NCBI GenBank assembly: GCA_013822245.1
Contig: PNKE01000058.1
Coordinates: 1-50,056 of the forward strand
Length of the DNA stretch: 50,056 nt
Source: Candidatus Solibacter sp.
GTDB lineage: Bacteria; Acidobacteriota; Terriglobia; Bryobacterales; Bryobacteraceae
Direction: 5' to 3'
A model generated the notes under the pieces. The model was not told the origin of the DNA, did not search any database, and worked only from the letters and a program-made list of their open reading frames with translations. Made by a program: the position numbers and the translations under genes. Of this stretch, positions 1-8,870 are shown piece by piece. Each line of letters starts with the position of its first letter. Position 1 is the stretch's first letter.

Positions 1-907
1 GGGCCTCCAGCCGTTCGACCGCCGAACGAACCTGTTCGAGCGTCACCGTGCTGAGTCCCTCCGGCGAGACGATCACTTCGGACTCGGTCCGCCACGGCGC
101 CCAGATCACCGCATCCGGCGCGCCAAACAGCACCGCCACCTTCAACCCGAAGGCGGCGGCCATATGGGCGGGGCCGGAATCGTTGCCGGCAAACAGGCTG
201 GCGGACTGGAGAGTTCGTTTGAGCACGCTCAAATCGGCCCCGCGCAGGATGTCGAAGGATTGGAAGGGGCTGAAGTCGTCGGTCTCGGCGCCGATGATGG
301 TGACGGGGAGGCGCTTTTCGTCGCGGAGCCAGGCGGCGAGGGCGGCGAAACGATCAGCCGGCCAGGCCTTGCCGGGGGCGGAGGCAAAGGGGTGGATGAC
401 GGCGCGCGGGGAGCGTTCGAGCGCCTTTCGTGCCGTGTACAGCGAGGCCCGGGGGATGTCCTGTTTGGGGACGCCGAGCCAGAAGACGGCGCTGGCGGCG
501 TGTTCGGCTGTATGGACGGTGCGTTCCTCGCCGAGGATCTCCTGCGCCCTGGGAATGCGCAGGTTGTAGGCGAAGGCGGGGCGAAAATGGGCGAATCCGG
601 CGCGGCGCCGGGCCATCGACGCCATGGTGATGCGCGCTGACTGCGGCCCGCCATGGAGGTTCAAAGTGAGTTGCGGGCGGTGGGAAAAGGCGAGGTAGGC
701 CGAGGGGGGCAGGATCTGGGCGACGGCGGGGTTGGAATCGTAGACGCCGGCGAAGCGGGATTCGACCATGACGGCGAGTTGGAGGTCAGGACGGTGGGCG
801 TGGAGCAGGGCGATGGCTGGGGTGGTCAAGACGCAATCGCCCAGCGAGCGGAGCCGGATAAGCAGGACCCGCGCGCCGGGCGGCAATTCGTCGAGCACCG
901 GGGCCAT
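1..907 (-). CDS. Glycosyltransferase family 9 (heptosyltransferase-like), C-terminus cut by window edge
   Basis: This would transfer a sugar (heptose or similar) from a nucleotide donor to lipopolysaccharide or another surface glycan at the inner face of the membrane. The frame is open for 302 codons from the ATG at 907 to the window edge. The N-terminus carries the GT9 pattern VLLIRLRSLGDCVLTTPAI. Near the visible end is the family signature GNDSGPAHMAAAFG, followed by VAVLFG, the nucleotide-sugar site of the C-terminal Rossmann domain. GT9 enzymes usually have 320-370 residues, so only the last part is missing. The ATG lies 9 bases past the stop of the Trm112-type gene, so the two are probably co-transcribed. 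The acceptor sugar cannot be read from the sequence. Confidence 0.85.
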   Translation of the reverse strand, partial: MAPVLDELPPGARVLLIRLRSLGDCVLTTPAIALLHAHRPDLQLAVMVESRFAGVYDSNPAVAQILPPSAYLAFSHRPQLTLNLHGGPQSARITMASMARRRAGFAHFRPAFAYNLRIPRAQEILGEERTVHTAEHAASAVFWLGVPKQDIPRASLYTARKALERSPRAVIHPFASAPGKAWPADRFAALAAWLRDEKRLPVTIIGAETDDFSPFQSFDILRGADLSVLKRTLQSASLFAGNDSGPAHMAAAFGLKVAVLFGAPDAVIWAPWRTESEVIVSPEGLSTVTLEQVRSAVERLEA

Positions 908-915
908 GTCGAGGG

Positions 916-1086
916 TTAGTCCTCGATCGTGGCCTCGTCGACCAGCATGACGGGGATGTCGTCGCGGACGGGGTAGACGCGGCGGCACGAGGGGCATTTG
1001 AGGCCGCGGCCGTCCGGGGTGAGTGTGACAGACTCCTTGCAGACCGGGCAGACGAGAATATCGAGCAGATCCTGACTGATCGCCAT
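916..1086 (-). CDS. Trm112-family zinc ribbon protein, 56 aa
   Basis: This is a small protein of the Trm112/YcaR (UPF0434) family. Eukaryotic and archaeal Trm112 activates several methyltransferases; the bacterial role is less clear. The protein starts [19 protein letters not shown] and has two CxxC pairs, C13/C16 and C31/C34 (CPSC), which form a zinc ribbon. It ends [12 protein letters not shown], matching the family's conserved IPVLL-DEA tail. Its 56 residues are normal for the family. It sits directly upstream of a GT9 gene. In Escherichia coli the homologue ycaR lies between lpxK and kdsB, so linkage with envelope sugar genes recurs. A possible extended -10 element lies just upstream. Confidence 0.85.
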   Translation of the reverse strand: MAISQDLLDILVCPVCKESVTLTPDGRGLKCPSCRRVYPVRDDIPVMLVDEATIED

Positions 1087-1104
1087 AGTGAGTACCTGAA
1101 GCCG

Positions 1105-1113
1105 ATTGTAACA
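1105..1113 (-). promoter_or_regulatory. Possible extended -10 promoter for the Trm112-type gene
   Basis: On the minus strand the bases read TGTTACAAT, an extended -10 with a TG motif, ending 18 bases before the ATG at 1086. No good -35 is visible, which fits an extended -10 promoter. This is sequence pattern only. Confidence 0.35.
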
Positions 1114-1388
1114 AAGGGGGGCGGGCGGGCCGATGAATTTCGGATCAGGATCTCATCTTGTTGGGGTGAAGGCAGCGGGCGAGGCGGTATCAGCACTTGG
1201 CCACGGCGAAGGTGCGAACACTGAAATGGGCGGCGCCGGGCGGCCGAGTCTTCAAAGCCGTATCCAGAATCCGCTTCTGTCAGCACGCGGCGCGAACGCC
1301 CGCGCGCATGGCGGCGGCGGATGGCCTCCACGCCACCGCTCAGCGATGAGGCCCGAACCGCGATCACCTCCGGGCGCGACGAACCCGT

Positions 1389-1462
1389 CTCCCCGGCGAT
1401 GGCCCCGGCTCCCCGGCGATGGCCCCGGCTCCCCGGCGATGGCCCCGGCTCCCCGGCGATGG
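1389..1462. repeat. 20-bp GC-rich tandem repeat, about 3.7 copies
   Basis: The unit CTCCCCGGCGATGGCCCCGG starts at 1389, 1409 and 1429, with a partial fourth copy from 1449. The full copies are identical, which points to recent slippage expansion. 20 is not a multiple of 3, so each copy shifts the reading frame. This argues against a functional coding repeat. The repeat lies in a 627-base stretch without a convincing intact gene. Confidence 0.85.
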
Positions 1463-1468
1463 CAATGA

Positions 1469-1708
1469 TGGGGGCGCCAGAAGAAACCAACAGAATCGCA
1501 TGGCGCTTCCGATCCGCCAGTTGCGGCGCGCGGCGAGGCGCGAGATGACGCCGATATCGCGCGCCGGGGACGCATGGCGCGCCCACGAGCGGCCCAACCG
1601 ATGAATCCGCTTCACCAGGCGCCGGACATCCAGGAGCAACTGCTGCTTCCGGGCGGAGAAGCGGCAACAGCCCGAGTACCGGAAGGCGGAGGGCAGCAGG
1701 TAGAATAG
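1469..1708 (+). pseudogene. Decayed fragment of a HTH (ParB/recombinase-associated type) DNA-binding protein
   Basis: A plus-strand frame without stops runs from 1469 to the TAG at 1706-1708, with one internal ATG at 1574. Its translation contains GEARDDADIARRGRMARPRA and then MNPLHQAPDIQEQLLLPG. From memory, this looks like the helix-turn-helix region of small proteins often found beside site-specific recombinases. Those read roughly GEARSRADIARREGISRARV followed by a segment like LLHLAPDIQEQLL. The turn region is damaged, the N-terminus is missing and the 20-bp repeat precedes it, so I call it a remnant. No similarity search could be run, and chance resemblance is possible. It ends 5 bases before xseB. 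The rest of the gap, 1114-1388, shows nothing I recognise. Confidence 0.35.
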
Positions 1709-1713
1709 ATCCA

Positions 1714-1971
1714 ATGGCCAAGCAGCCCATCCCCGCAGCCGAACCCGCGCAGCCGGGTATCGAGGAGAGTCTGGTCGCGTTGGAGGCGATCGTGAAGCGA
1801 CTGGAGTCGGGCGAGGAGACGCTCGATGGAGCGGTCCAGCTATTCGAAGAGGGGATGCGGGTGAGCGCGGCGTGCAGAAAGCTTCTGGAGGAGGCTGAGG
1901 CGCGGGTCGAGATGCTGATGAAACAAGCCGGCTCCGAGGTGGCCCAGGCGTTTACGCCGGAGGAAGAATGA
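1714..1971 (+). CDS. xseB: Exodeoxyribonuclease VII small subunit
   Basis: This is the small subunit of exonuclease VII. Several copies bind the large subunit XseA to degrade single-stranded DNA in the cytoplasm. The 85 residues match the family. The core reads ESLVALEAIVKRLESGEETL followed by AVQLFEEGMRVSAACRKLLE, the helical hairpin typical of XseB, and then an acidic tail ending TPEEE. The stop overlaps the ispA start as ATGA, so the genes are translationally coupled. The large subunit xseA, commonly the upstream neighbour, is absent; decayed DNA lies there instead. XseA must be encoded elsewhere if the enzyme works. Confidence 0.93.
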   Translation: MAKQPIPAAEPAQPGIEESLVALEAIVKRLESGEETLDGAVQLFEEGMRVSAACRKLLEEAEARVEMLMKQAGSEVAQAFTPEEE

Positions 1972-2852
1972 GCCTGGCGGCGGTCACGATCGGCGAGTAT
2001 ATCGAGCAGTTGTCGCGCCGGGTTGGGGAGAGCCTCGACGGCCTGGTCCCGCCGGAGACGCAGCCGCCGGAGACGATCCACAAGGCGATGCGCTACAGCC
2101 TGTTCGCCGGCGGCAAACGAGTGAGGCCGGTGTTGTGCATAGAAGCCGCCAGAGCCGTCGGCGGGGGCGAGCCGGATGGCATTATGGATGTCGCCTGCGC
2201 GCTGGAGATGATCCACACCTATTCGTTGATCCACGACGACCTGCCGGCGCTGGACAACGACGATTTGAGGCGCGGGCGGCCGACGAGCCATAAGGTATTC
2301 GGCGAAGCGATGGCGATCCTGGCCGGCGACGCGCTGCTGACGCACGCGTTCGTGGTGCTGGGCGGGTTGGGCGACGCGCGGCTGGTTTCGGAACTCGCCA
2401 CCGCCTCGGGCACGGTGGGCGGCATGATCGCGGGCCAGGTGCACGACATTGAGGGCGAGCGGCAGCCGGCAACCGCGGAGCTGCTGGAACGGATACACCG
2501 GGCCAAGACGGGCGCGCTGTTGCGAGCCAGCGTGCGGATGGGGGCGATCCACGCGGGCGCGGACGAGGAAGAACTGGACGCCCTGAGCCGGTACGGTGAA
2601 CACGTTGGACTGGCGTTCCAGATTGTCGATGACCTGCTTGATGTGCTGCAAACCTCCGAACAACTGGGCAAGACGGCGGGCAAGGACGCGGCCCAGCAGA
2701 AGATCACTTTCCCGGCGGTCCATGGAATCGAGGCTTCCCGCCGCATGGCCGAGCAGGAGCGCGTGGCGGCGCACGCGTGCCTGGAGGGGTTCGGCGCAAA
2801 CGCCGGCCGGCTGCACGAACTGGCCGACCTGATCGTGGACCGTTCGAAGTAA
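1968..2852 (+). CDS. ispA: Polyprenyl synthetase, farnesyl/geranylgeranyl diphosphate synthase type
   Basis: A cytoplasmic prenyltransferase that condenses dimethylallyl and isopentenyl diphosphates into short-chain prenyl diphosphates for quinones and undecaprenyl phosphate. The 294 residues match IspA. Visible motifs are FAGGKRVRPVL (substrate binding), the first aspartate-rich motif HDDLPALDNDDLRRGRPTSH near residues 84-103, GGMIAGQ, and the second aspartate-rich motif QIVDDLLDV followed by GKTAGKDAAQQKITFP. Chain length is inferred to be C15 or C20. The start overlaps xseB by 4 bases and tlyA begins 4 bases after the stop, so this is one operon. A dxs gene is often inserted here in other bacteria and is missing. 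Confidence 0.92.
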   Translation: MSLAAVTIGEYIEQLSRRVGESLDGLVPPETQPPETIHKAMRYSLFAGGKRVRPVLCIEAARAVGGGEPDGIMDVACALEMIHTYSLIHDDLPALDNDDLRRGRPTSHKVFGEAMAILAGDALLTHAFVVLGGLGDARLVSELATASGTVGGMIAGQVHDIEGERQPATAELLERIHRAKTGALLRASVRMGAIHAGADEEELDALSRYGEHVGLAFQIVDDLLDVLQTSEQLGKTAGKDAAQQKITFPAVHGIEASRRMAEQERVAAHACLEGFGANAGRLHELADLIVDRSK

Positions 2853-2856
2853 AGCC

Positions 2857-3615
2857 ATGAAGCCATTGCGGCGGCGCCTGGACCAGTTGCTGCTGGATCG
2901 CGGCATGGTGGAGAGCCGCGAGAAAGCCAAGGCGCTGATTCTCGCGGGCCAGGTTCTGGTGGGCGGACAGAGAATGGACAAGGCGGGCGCGGGCGTGGCC
3001 GGGGATGCGGCGGTGGAAGTGCTGGAGAGGTTGCCGTATGTGAGCCGCGGGGGGTACAAACTGGCCGGGGCGCTGGACGGTTTCGGGATTGATGTCACGG
3101 GGCTGGTGTGCGCCGACATCGGGGCGTCGACGGGGGGATTCACGGACTGCCTGCTGCAGCGGGGCGCGGCGCGGGTGCACGCGGTGGACGTGGGGCGGGG
3201 GCAGTTGCATTGGAAGTTGCGGACGGATGCGCGGGTGGTGGTGCATGAGAACGTGAACGCGCGGTACGTGGAGCCGTCGCTGCTGGGCGAGGCGGCGGGT
3301 TTTGCGTGCTGTGACGTGAGCTTCATCAGTGCTACACTCATCATTCCCGTGATTGCGCGACTGCTTGCGCCGCCGCGGCGGATGGTGGTTTTGGTGAAAC
3401 CGCAGTTCGAGGCGCGGCGGGAGGATGTGGGCAAGGGCGGGATCGTGCGCGACGAGGCGGTGAGGCAGGCGGCGTGCGCGCGAGTTCAGTCAGCGGCCGC
3501 CGCGCTTGGGTTCGAGACGAGTATAATTTGCAGCCCTATCGCCGGAGCCGGGGGCAACTTAGAGTATCTGCTATATGGATTCGATCCGGACAGTCGGAGT
3601 GATCTCCAAGCCTGA
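2857..3615 (+). CDS. tlyA: TlyA-family rRNA 2'-O-methyltransferase (S4 + FtsJ-like domains)
   Basis: Proteins of this family methylate ribose groups in rRNA using S-adenosylmethionine; in mycobacteria TlyA action affects capreomycin sensitivity. The older name hemolysin A is probably misleading. Residues 4-65 form an S4 RNA-binding domain (RRRLDQLLLDRGMVESREKA, ALILAGQVLVGG). Residues about 65-245 are a Rossmann methyltransferase, with SRGGYKL and the SAM motif DIGASTGGFTDCLLQRGA, then DVSFIS and LVKPQFEA. The 252 residues are normal. The 3' end overlaps the start of nadK by 41 bases in another frame. Confidence 0.9.
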   Translation: MKPLRRRLDQLLLDRGMVESREKAKALILAGQVLVGGQRMDKAGAGVAGDAAVEVLERLPYVSRGGYKLAGALDGFGIDVTGLVCADIGASTGGFTDCLLQRGAARVHAVDVGRGQLHWKLRTDARVVVHENVNARYVEPSLLGEAAGFACCDVSFISATLIIPVIARLLAPPRRMVVLVKPQFEARREDVGKGGIVRDEAVRQAACARVQSAAAALGFETSIICSPIAGAGGNLEYLLYGFDPDSRSDLQA

Positions 3616-4438
3616 CGCCCGCGAGGCCCGCACGCTGGTCCCGGCACTGCTCACGTGGCTTGAAGCCCGGGGCATCACGCTGCGCGTTGACCCGGTCACA
3701 GCCGCCTACGCCGGCCGCTCCGACGGTCTGTCGCGCGACGAGGTGCCGGAGGGCTGCCAGCTCGTCATCGTTCTCGGCGGCGACGGAACGCTGTTGAGCG
3801 CCGCGCGCGCCATCGGCGGCAAGGAGACGCCCCTGCTGGCCGTGAATCTGGGCGGCCTTGGCTTCCTCACGGCCATCTCCACCGACGAGCTGTTCCCCGA
3901 ACTCGAACGCGCATTGCATACCGAGCACCGCATCGCGAAACGGCGGATGTTGAGTTGCGAGCTCCAGCGGGGCGGGGAAGTGATCTCGCACTACGAGGCC
4001 CTCAACGACATCGTGATCACCAAGGCCCACATCGCCCGGATGATGGATCTGGTCTGCAACGTCGACGCCCACTTCGTCTGCCGGTACAAGGCCGACGGGC
4101 TGATCGTGGCGACGCCGACGGGATCGACGGCGTATTCGCTGTCGGCGGGCGGGCCGATCGTGTTTCCGTCGGTGGGGGCGCTGTGCATCACGCCGATCTG
4201 CCCGCACACGCTGACCAACCGGCCGGTGATCGTTTCGGATTCAAGCGTGATTCAGATCCTCAATCTCGCCGCCGACGGCGACGCGTACCTGACCATCGAC
4301 GGGCAGGTGGGCGAGCCGATGAAGGAACAGGACCGCGTGATCTGCCGCAGTTCCCGGCACTCGCTGAGTCTCATCCGGCCCCCCCGGATGCTGTTCTTCG
4401 ATGTCCTGCGTCAAAAACTCAAATGGGGTGAACGTTGA
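3575..4438 (+). CDS. nadK: NAD kinase
   Basis: Phosphorylates NAD+ to NADP+ in the cytoplasm, the only route to NADP. The 287 residues fit the family. The nucleotide-binding signature LGGDGTLLSAAR has the catalytic Asp at residue 70. The conserved LNDIVI and KADGLIVATPTGSTAYSLSA blocks follow, the second forming the NAD site. The ATG at 3575 is preferred because MDSIRTVGVISKPD aligns with the usual start of the first beta strand. It places the first 41 bases inside tlyA. A GTG at about 3593 would give a shorter but less typical N-terminus. The stop overlaps the TTG start of the next gene. Confidence 0.94.
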   Translation: MDSIRTVGVISKPDAREARTLVPALLTWLEARGITLRVDPVTAAYAGRSDGLSRDEVPEGCQLVIVLGGDGTLLSAARAIGGKETPLLAVNLGGLGFLTAISTDELFPELERALHTEHRIAKRRMLSCELQRGGEVISHYEALNDIVITKAHIARMMDLVCNVDAHFVCRYKADGLIVATPTGSTAYSLSAGGPIVFPSVGALCITPICPHTLTNRPVIVSDSSVIQILNLAADGDAYLTIDGQVGEPMKEQDRVICRSSRHSLSLIRPPRMLFFDVLRQKLKWGER

Positions 4439-5667
4439 AATACCTGAAGAAAATCTCGCTGACCCAGTGGATCTTTATCGCCATGGCCGCCGGTGTCGCC
4501 ATCGGGCACTACTTCCCCGATTTCGGCAAGGAACTCGAAATCCTCAGCACCATCTTCCTGCGGTTGATCAAGTCCATCATCGCGCCCTTGCTGTTCGCCA
4601 CCCTTGTCTTCGGCATCGCCGGAAGCGGTTCAGCCAAAGCCATGGGCCGTGTTGGACTGAAGTCGCTCATCTACTTCAACGTCACCACCGTCGGCGCCCT
4701 GGTGCTGGCCCTTATGTCGGCCAACTACTTCCGCCCCGGCGACGGCGTCACGATCGACCGCGGCGTCCAGACCGAACTGCCCGAAGGCAAGACCAGCTTC
4801 AAGGGCGTGCTTGAAAGCGCCACTCCCGCCAGCGTCATCGATGCCATGGCGAAGAACGAAACCCTTCAACTCGTGGTGTTCTGCTTTCTGTTCGGCACGG
4901 CCTGCATCGCGATGGGTGACAGGGCGAGGCCGGTGGTCGACTTCTGCCGGTCACTGGGCGATGTGATGTTCGAGTACACGCGGTATGTGATGTTTCTCGC
5001 CCCGCTGGGGGTCGGGGGCGCAGTCGCCTCCGTGATCGGAGCCAAAGGCATAGGCGTGCTGTTCGGGCTGGGCAAGCTGATCGGCGCTCTCTATGTCGCG
5101 CTGGCCGCCTATGTCATCATCATCCTCGGCATCGTCGTGGTCATGTTCCGAATCCCATTGATGCGCTTTATTCGCGCCGTCAAGGATCCCTACTTCCTGG
5201 CCTTCTCCACGGCCTCCAGCGAAGCTGCTTTCCCCCTCGCCATGAGGAACATGGAGAAGTTCGGCGTCCCGCCCCACATCGTCGGCTTCGTTCTGCCGGC
5301 TGGCTACAGCCTGAACCTCGACGGCTCGACCCTCTATCTCGCCCTGGCCTCCGTCTTCGTTGCCCAGGCGGCGGGCGTCGAAATGACGCTCACCCAGCAG
5401 CTCACCATGATCACCACCCTCATGCTGACGTCCAAGGGCGTGGCCGCGGTCCCCCGCGCTTCGCTCATCATCCTCGCAGCCACCTTGTCCACCTTCAACC
5501 TCCCACTGGAAGGCGTCGCCGTCATTCTGGGCGTCGACACCCTCATGGACATGGCCCGCACCTCGGTGAACCTTCTTGGCAACTGCCTGGCCACGGCGGT
5601 GGTGGCGAAATGGGAGGGCCACGAACTCATCCCCGAGCCGGACGAACCCAGCGCGGAACCCGCCTAG
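4435..5667 (+). CDS. Dicarboxylate/amino acid:cation symporter (DAACS family)
   Basis: An inner-membrane transporter of the GltP/DctA type that takes up glutamate, aspartate or C4-dicarboxylates with Na+ or H+. The 410 residues contain multiple hydrophobic helices. The signature serine-rich hairpin reads FSTASSEAAFPLAMRNMEKF. It is followed by LPAGYSLNLDGSTLYLALAS (the TM7 NxDG motif), the HP2 region MLTSKGVAAVPRASLI, and the TM8 binding segment DTLMDMARTSVNLLGNCLAT, whose Asp and Arg suggest an acidic substrate. The TTG start overlaps the nadK stop as TTGA and has GGGGTG upstream; the first internal ATG would remove part of helix 1. The link to nadK is probably transcriptional rather than functional. 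Confidence 0.9.
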   Translation: MKYLKKISLTQWIFIAMAAGVAIGHYFPDFGKELEILSTIFLRLIKSIIAPLLFATLVFGIAGSGSAKAMGRVGLKSLIYFNVTTVGALVLALMSANYFRPGDGVTIDRGVQTELPEGKTSFKGVLESATPASVIDAMAKNETLQLVVFCFLFGTACIAMGDRARPVVDFCRSLGDVMFEYTRYVMFLAPLGVGGAVASVIGAKGIGVLFGLGKLIGALYVALAAYVIIILGIVVVMFRIPLMRFIRAVKDPYFLAFSTASSEAAFPLAMRNMEKFGVPPHIVGFVLPAGYSLNLDGSTLYLALASVFVAQAAGVEMTLTQQLTMITTLMLTSKGVAAVPRASLIILAATLSTFNLPLEGVAVILGVDTLMDMARTSVNLLGNCLATAVVAKWEGHELIPEPDEPSAEPA

Positions 5668-5700
5668 CGATATACTGCCCAGGAAAGGACTCGCACCACC

Positions 5701-6462
5701 ATGAAGCTCGGCTCGGTTACCTACAACGTATTGAAGGACTGGGATCTGGAGACGATCATCACGAAGCTGGAGCAGGCCGGTTTCAGCGGCGTCGAGCTGC
5801 GGACGACGCACAAGCACGGCGTGGAACCGTCGCTTGGCGTCGCCGAACGCCAGAAGGTAAAGGAGCGTTTCGCGCAATCCAAGGTGAAGCTTGTTGGCTA
5901 TGGCTCGACATGCGAATACCATGCGGCCGATCCGGCGGTGAGGCGCAAGAACATCGAAGAGACCAAGCAGTGGGTGGACCTGGCGAAGGACACGGGGGCG
6001 ATGGGCGTGAAGGTGAGGCCGAACGGGTTCCCGCAGGGGGTTTCGCGCGAGGAGACGATCAGGAATATCGGAGTCGCGCTGAAGGAATGCGGCGACTACG
6101 CCGAGGTCCGGGGCGTGGAAATCTGGCTCGAGGTCCACGGCCGCGACACCCAGGCGCCGCCGGTCTGCGCCGCCATCATGAAGGCGGCGAACCACCGCGC
6201 AGTCGGCCTCTGCTGGAACTCGAACCCGGCCGACATTGTCAACGCCAGCATCAAGCCGAGCTTCGATCTGCTGCGGCCCTGGATTAAGAGCTGCCACATC
6301 AATGAACTGGCCAACCAGGCGTATCCGTGGCGGGAACTTTTTCAGTTGCTGCGGGCGTCGAAGTACGACCGCTACATGCTGATGGAGTGCGCCGAGAGCA
6401 AGGAACCCGAGCGGTTCATGCGCTTCTACGCGGCGCTGTGGCGCGAACTGGCCCGGCCGTAG
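5701..6462 (+). CDS. Sugar phosphate isomerase/epimerase (xylose isomerase-like TIM barrel)
   Basis: A 253-residue cytoplasmic protein of the AP endonuclease 2 / xylose-isomerase-like barrel family, whose members isomerise or epimerise sugars and related polyols. It starts MKLGSVTYNVLKDWDLETII with no signal peptide. Family features are FSGVELRTTHKHGVEPSLG at the second strand, GVEIWLEVHGRD with a likely metal-binding Glu, LCWNSNPAD, SCHINEL with a metal-type His, and YDRYMLMECAESKEPERFMR at the end. The start is 33 bases after the symporter stop with an AGGAAAGGA-like ribosome site. The M14 peptidase follows 17 bases later. The substrate cannot be told. Confidence 0.82.
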   Translation: MKLGSVTYNVLKDWDLETIITKLEQAGFSGVELRTTHKHGVEPSLGVAERQKVKERFAQSKVKLVGYGSTCEYHAADPAVRRKNIEETKQWVDLAKDTGAMGVKVRPNGFPQGVSREETIRNIGVALKECGDYAEVRGVEIWLEVHGRDTQAPPVCAAIMKAANHRAVGLCWNSNPADIVNASIKPSFDLLRPWIKSCHINELANQAYPWRELFQLLRASKYDRYMLMECAESKEPERFMRFYAALWRELARP

Positions 6463-6479
6463 GCGCGAATCGGCACGCG

Positions 6480-8870
6480 ATGACCAGGAGAATCCTATTT
6501 CTGCTCGCGGCGTCCGCGCTGGGCGCCGCCGCGCAGCCCGTGCCGGAGCAGTTTTTCGGGCACCGCATGGGCGCCGACAAATCGACTCTCGAATGGGCCA
6601 AGGTCGTCGGCTATTTCAAGCAACTCGACGCCGCCAGCCCGCGGGTGCAGGTGGTTGAGTTCGGCAAATCGACCGAGGGACGGCCGCTGATCGCGGCTTA
6701 CATCAGCTCGCCGGCGACGCTGGGGCGGCTGGAGCAGTACCGGCAGATCCAGAAGCGGCTGGCCGATCCGCGGAAGCTGTCGTCGGCCGAGACGGCGAAG
6801 TTGATCGCCGAAGGCAAGACGATCGTGCTGATCACGTGTTCGATCCACGCGACGGAGGTGGCGAGTTCGCACGCGGCGATCGAGTACGCGCACCGCCTGG
6901 CGACATCCAGCGACCCGGCGGTTCGCAACATTCTGGACAACACGATTGTGATCCTGGCGCCGTCGATCAACCCGGACGGGCTGGAGATGGTGACGTCGTG
7001 GTACCGCAAGACGCTGGGCACGCCCTACGAGGGCACATCCCCGCCGGAGCTGTATCAGAAATACACCGGCCACGACAACAACCGCGACTGGTACATCTTC
7101 TCGCAGGCCGAAACCCGGGCCGTCGTCAGCCAGCTCCACAACCGCTGGCACCCGCAGATCGTCTACGACCTTCATCAGATGGGTCCAACGGCCGCCCGCA
7201 TCTGGGTCCCTCCCTATATGGACCCGATTGAGCCCAACGTCGATCCGCTCATCATCCAGCAGGCGAACATGCTCGGCGCGACCATGGCCGCGGACCTGAC
7301 GGCCTCGGGCCGCCAGGGAGTCGCCGTCAACGCAATGTACGATTTCTGGACCCCCGCACGCCATTATCAGAGCTACCACGGCGGCATCCGCATCCTGACT
7401 GAATCGGCCAGCGTCCGGATCGCCACCGCCGTCAACATCCGGGCAGACCAGCTTTCCACAACGTCGCAGGGCTATAGCGCCCGCGAGCGCACCTGGAACC
7501 ATATCGAACCCTGGACCGGCGGACCCTGGCGTCTGCGCGACATCGTCGACGATCAGCTTGTCGCCATGCAGAGCCTGCTCACAGTTGCCGCCGATCGCCG
7601 GGCGGCGTTTTTGCGCAACTTCCACGCCATGCTCGCCCGCGCCGCCTCGCGCACTTCGCCCGCGGCTTTCGTCCTGCCGCTTTCACAGGCCGACCCCGGA
7701 GCCGCCAGACATCTGCTGGAAACCCTGGCCTTCGGGGCCGTGGAGATCGAACGCGCCACCGCGGAGTTTACCGCCCAGGGCAAGCAGTACCCCGCCGGCT
7801 CGTATGTCGTGCGCATGACGCAACCGTTCTCGGCCTTCGCCAAGACGCTTCTCGAGAAGCAGAACTACCCCGACCTGCGCCTGTACCCCGGCGGCCCGCC
7901 CAAGCGCCCCTACGACGTCACCGCCCATACGCTGCCGCTGCTGATGGGCGTCGAAGCGGATCAGGTCATTTCAGAACTCGCCGCGCGCACCGAACCCGCC
8001 CGCACGTTCGCCTTCACGGCGCCCCCGGCCGCCGCGGCCAGGCTGGCCGCTTCGGATTCAACATCCTGGCGCGAGGTCAACGCCGCCTGGAAATCCGGCC
8101 GCGCCGTCTATCGCAACCTCACCACCGGCGAGTTCTTGATCGGACGCGCCCAGGCCGGCTTCCAGGCTCTCCGCAAGCCCCGCGTCGGGCTCTACCGCAG
8201 CTTCGTGCCCAGCATGGACGAGGGCTGGACCCGGTGGATACTTGAACAGTTCAACTGGGACTATTCAAGCGTCCCGAACGCGCGCATCCGCCAGGGCCGC
8301 CTCGGCGACAGCTTCGACGTCATCGTCTTCCCGGACCAGGCGCCTCAGACCATCCACAACGGCTATCGCCAGGGTTCGATGCCCGCCGAGTATCTCGGCG
8401 GCCTCGGCCCGGAAGGCGCCGCCGCCCTCAAGGAGTTCGCCGAATCCGGCGGAAAACTGGTGTTTCTCAACGCTTCGTCGGAATACGCGATCGAGCAACT
8501 CGGCGTGGCGGCCAGAAACATCCTGGCCGGCGTCGCCAGCCGTGATTTTTATTGCCCCGGTTCGTTGCTCAACGTTTCGATCGACCCGGCCTCGCCCCTC
8601 GCCCTCGGCCTGCCTCGCGAATTCAGCGTGTGGATGGAATCCAGCCCCGCCTTCGAAGCCGCGGGCGCGGCGCGCGGCATCGTCACCTACAAGTCAGCCG
8701 GTGTGCTCGCCTCGGGCTGGCTGCTTGGGGAAAAACACGTCGCCGGGAAATCCGCCCTGGTCGATGCCGCCCTCGGACGCGGCCGGGCGATCCTGTTCGG
8801 CTTCCGCCCCCAATACCGCGCCCAAAGCTACCTCACCCTCAAGATGCTGTTCAACGCCCTGGCGCATTAG
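6480..8870 (+). CDS. Secreted M14-family zinc carboxypeptidase-like protein
   Basis: A large exported metallopeptidase, 796 residues. The start at 6480 is chosen because it gives a clean signal peptide, [20 protein letters not shown]; an upstream start at 6327 would overlap the previous gene by 136 bases. The M14 domain covers about residues 30-420. H123 and E126 in CSIHATEV, and H232 in VYDLHQMGP, match the zinc ligands. E308 in ILTESAS is a candidate catalytic Glu. The C-terminal half, about residues 430-796, holds a glutamine-amidotransferase-like fold region ([24 protein letters not shown]) often attached to this acidobacterial M14 group. Substrate and true activity are inferred. The 3' end overlaps the converging kinase gene by 20 bases. 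Confidence 0.85.
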   Translation: MTRRILFLLAASALGAAAQPVPEQFFGHRMGADKSTLEWAKVVGYFKQLDAASPRVQVVEFGKSTEGRPLIAAYISSPATLGRLEQYRQIQKRLADPRKLSSAETAKLIAEGKTIVLITCSIHATEVASSHAAIEYAHRLATSSDPAVRNILDNTIVILAPSINPDGLEMVTSWYRKTLGTPYEGTSPPELYQKYTGHDNNRDWYIFSQAETRAVVSQLHNRWHPQIVYDLHQMGPTAARIWVPPYMDPIEPNVDPLIIQQANMLGATMAADLTASGRQGVAVNAMYDFWTPARHYQSYHGGIRILTESASVRIATAVNIRADQLSTTSQGYSARERTWNHIEPWTGGPWRLRDIVDDQLVAMQSLLTVAADRRAAFLRNFHAMLARAASRTSPAAFVLPLSQADPGAARHLLETLAFGAVEIERATAEFTAQGKQYPAGSYVVRMTQPFSAFAKTLLEKQNYPDLRLYPGGPPKRPYDVTAHTLPLLMGVEADQVISELAARTEPARTFAFTAPPAAAARLAASDSTSWREVNAAWKSGRAVYRNLTTGEFLIGRAQAGFQALRKPRVGLYRSFVPSMDEGWTRWILEQFNWDYSSVPNARIRQGRLGDSFDVIVFPDQAPQTIHNGYRQGSMPAEYLGGLGPEGAAALKEFAESGGKLVFLNASSEYAIEQLGVAARNILAGVASRDFYCPGSLLNVSIDPASPLALGLPREFSVWMESSPAFEAAGAARGIVTYKSAGVLASGWLLGEKHVAGKSALVDAALGRGRAILFGFRPQYRAQSYLTLKMLFNALAH

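Noticed and set aside
1389-1462. CRISPR array
   Set aside because: The units are directly adjacent without spacers, and no cas gene is present.
1252-1714. Frames on both strands through the tandem repeat
   Set aside because: The 20-base unit changes frame with each copy, and the peptides are only Gly/Pro/Arg repeats; only the plus-strand HTH-like remnant was kept.
786-3434. Minus-strand frame of 882 codons
   Set aside because: It lies opposite xseB, ispA and tlyA, is Arg/Ser/Pro-rich and has no domain; it is a GC-rich shadow frame.
4951-6297. Minus-strand frame of 448 codons
   Set aside because: It lies opposite the symporter and isomerase genes and shows no protein-like pattern.
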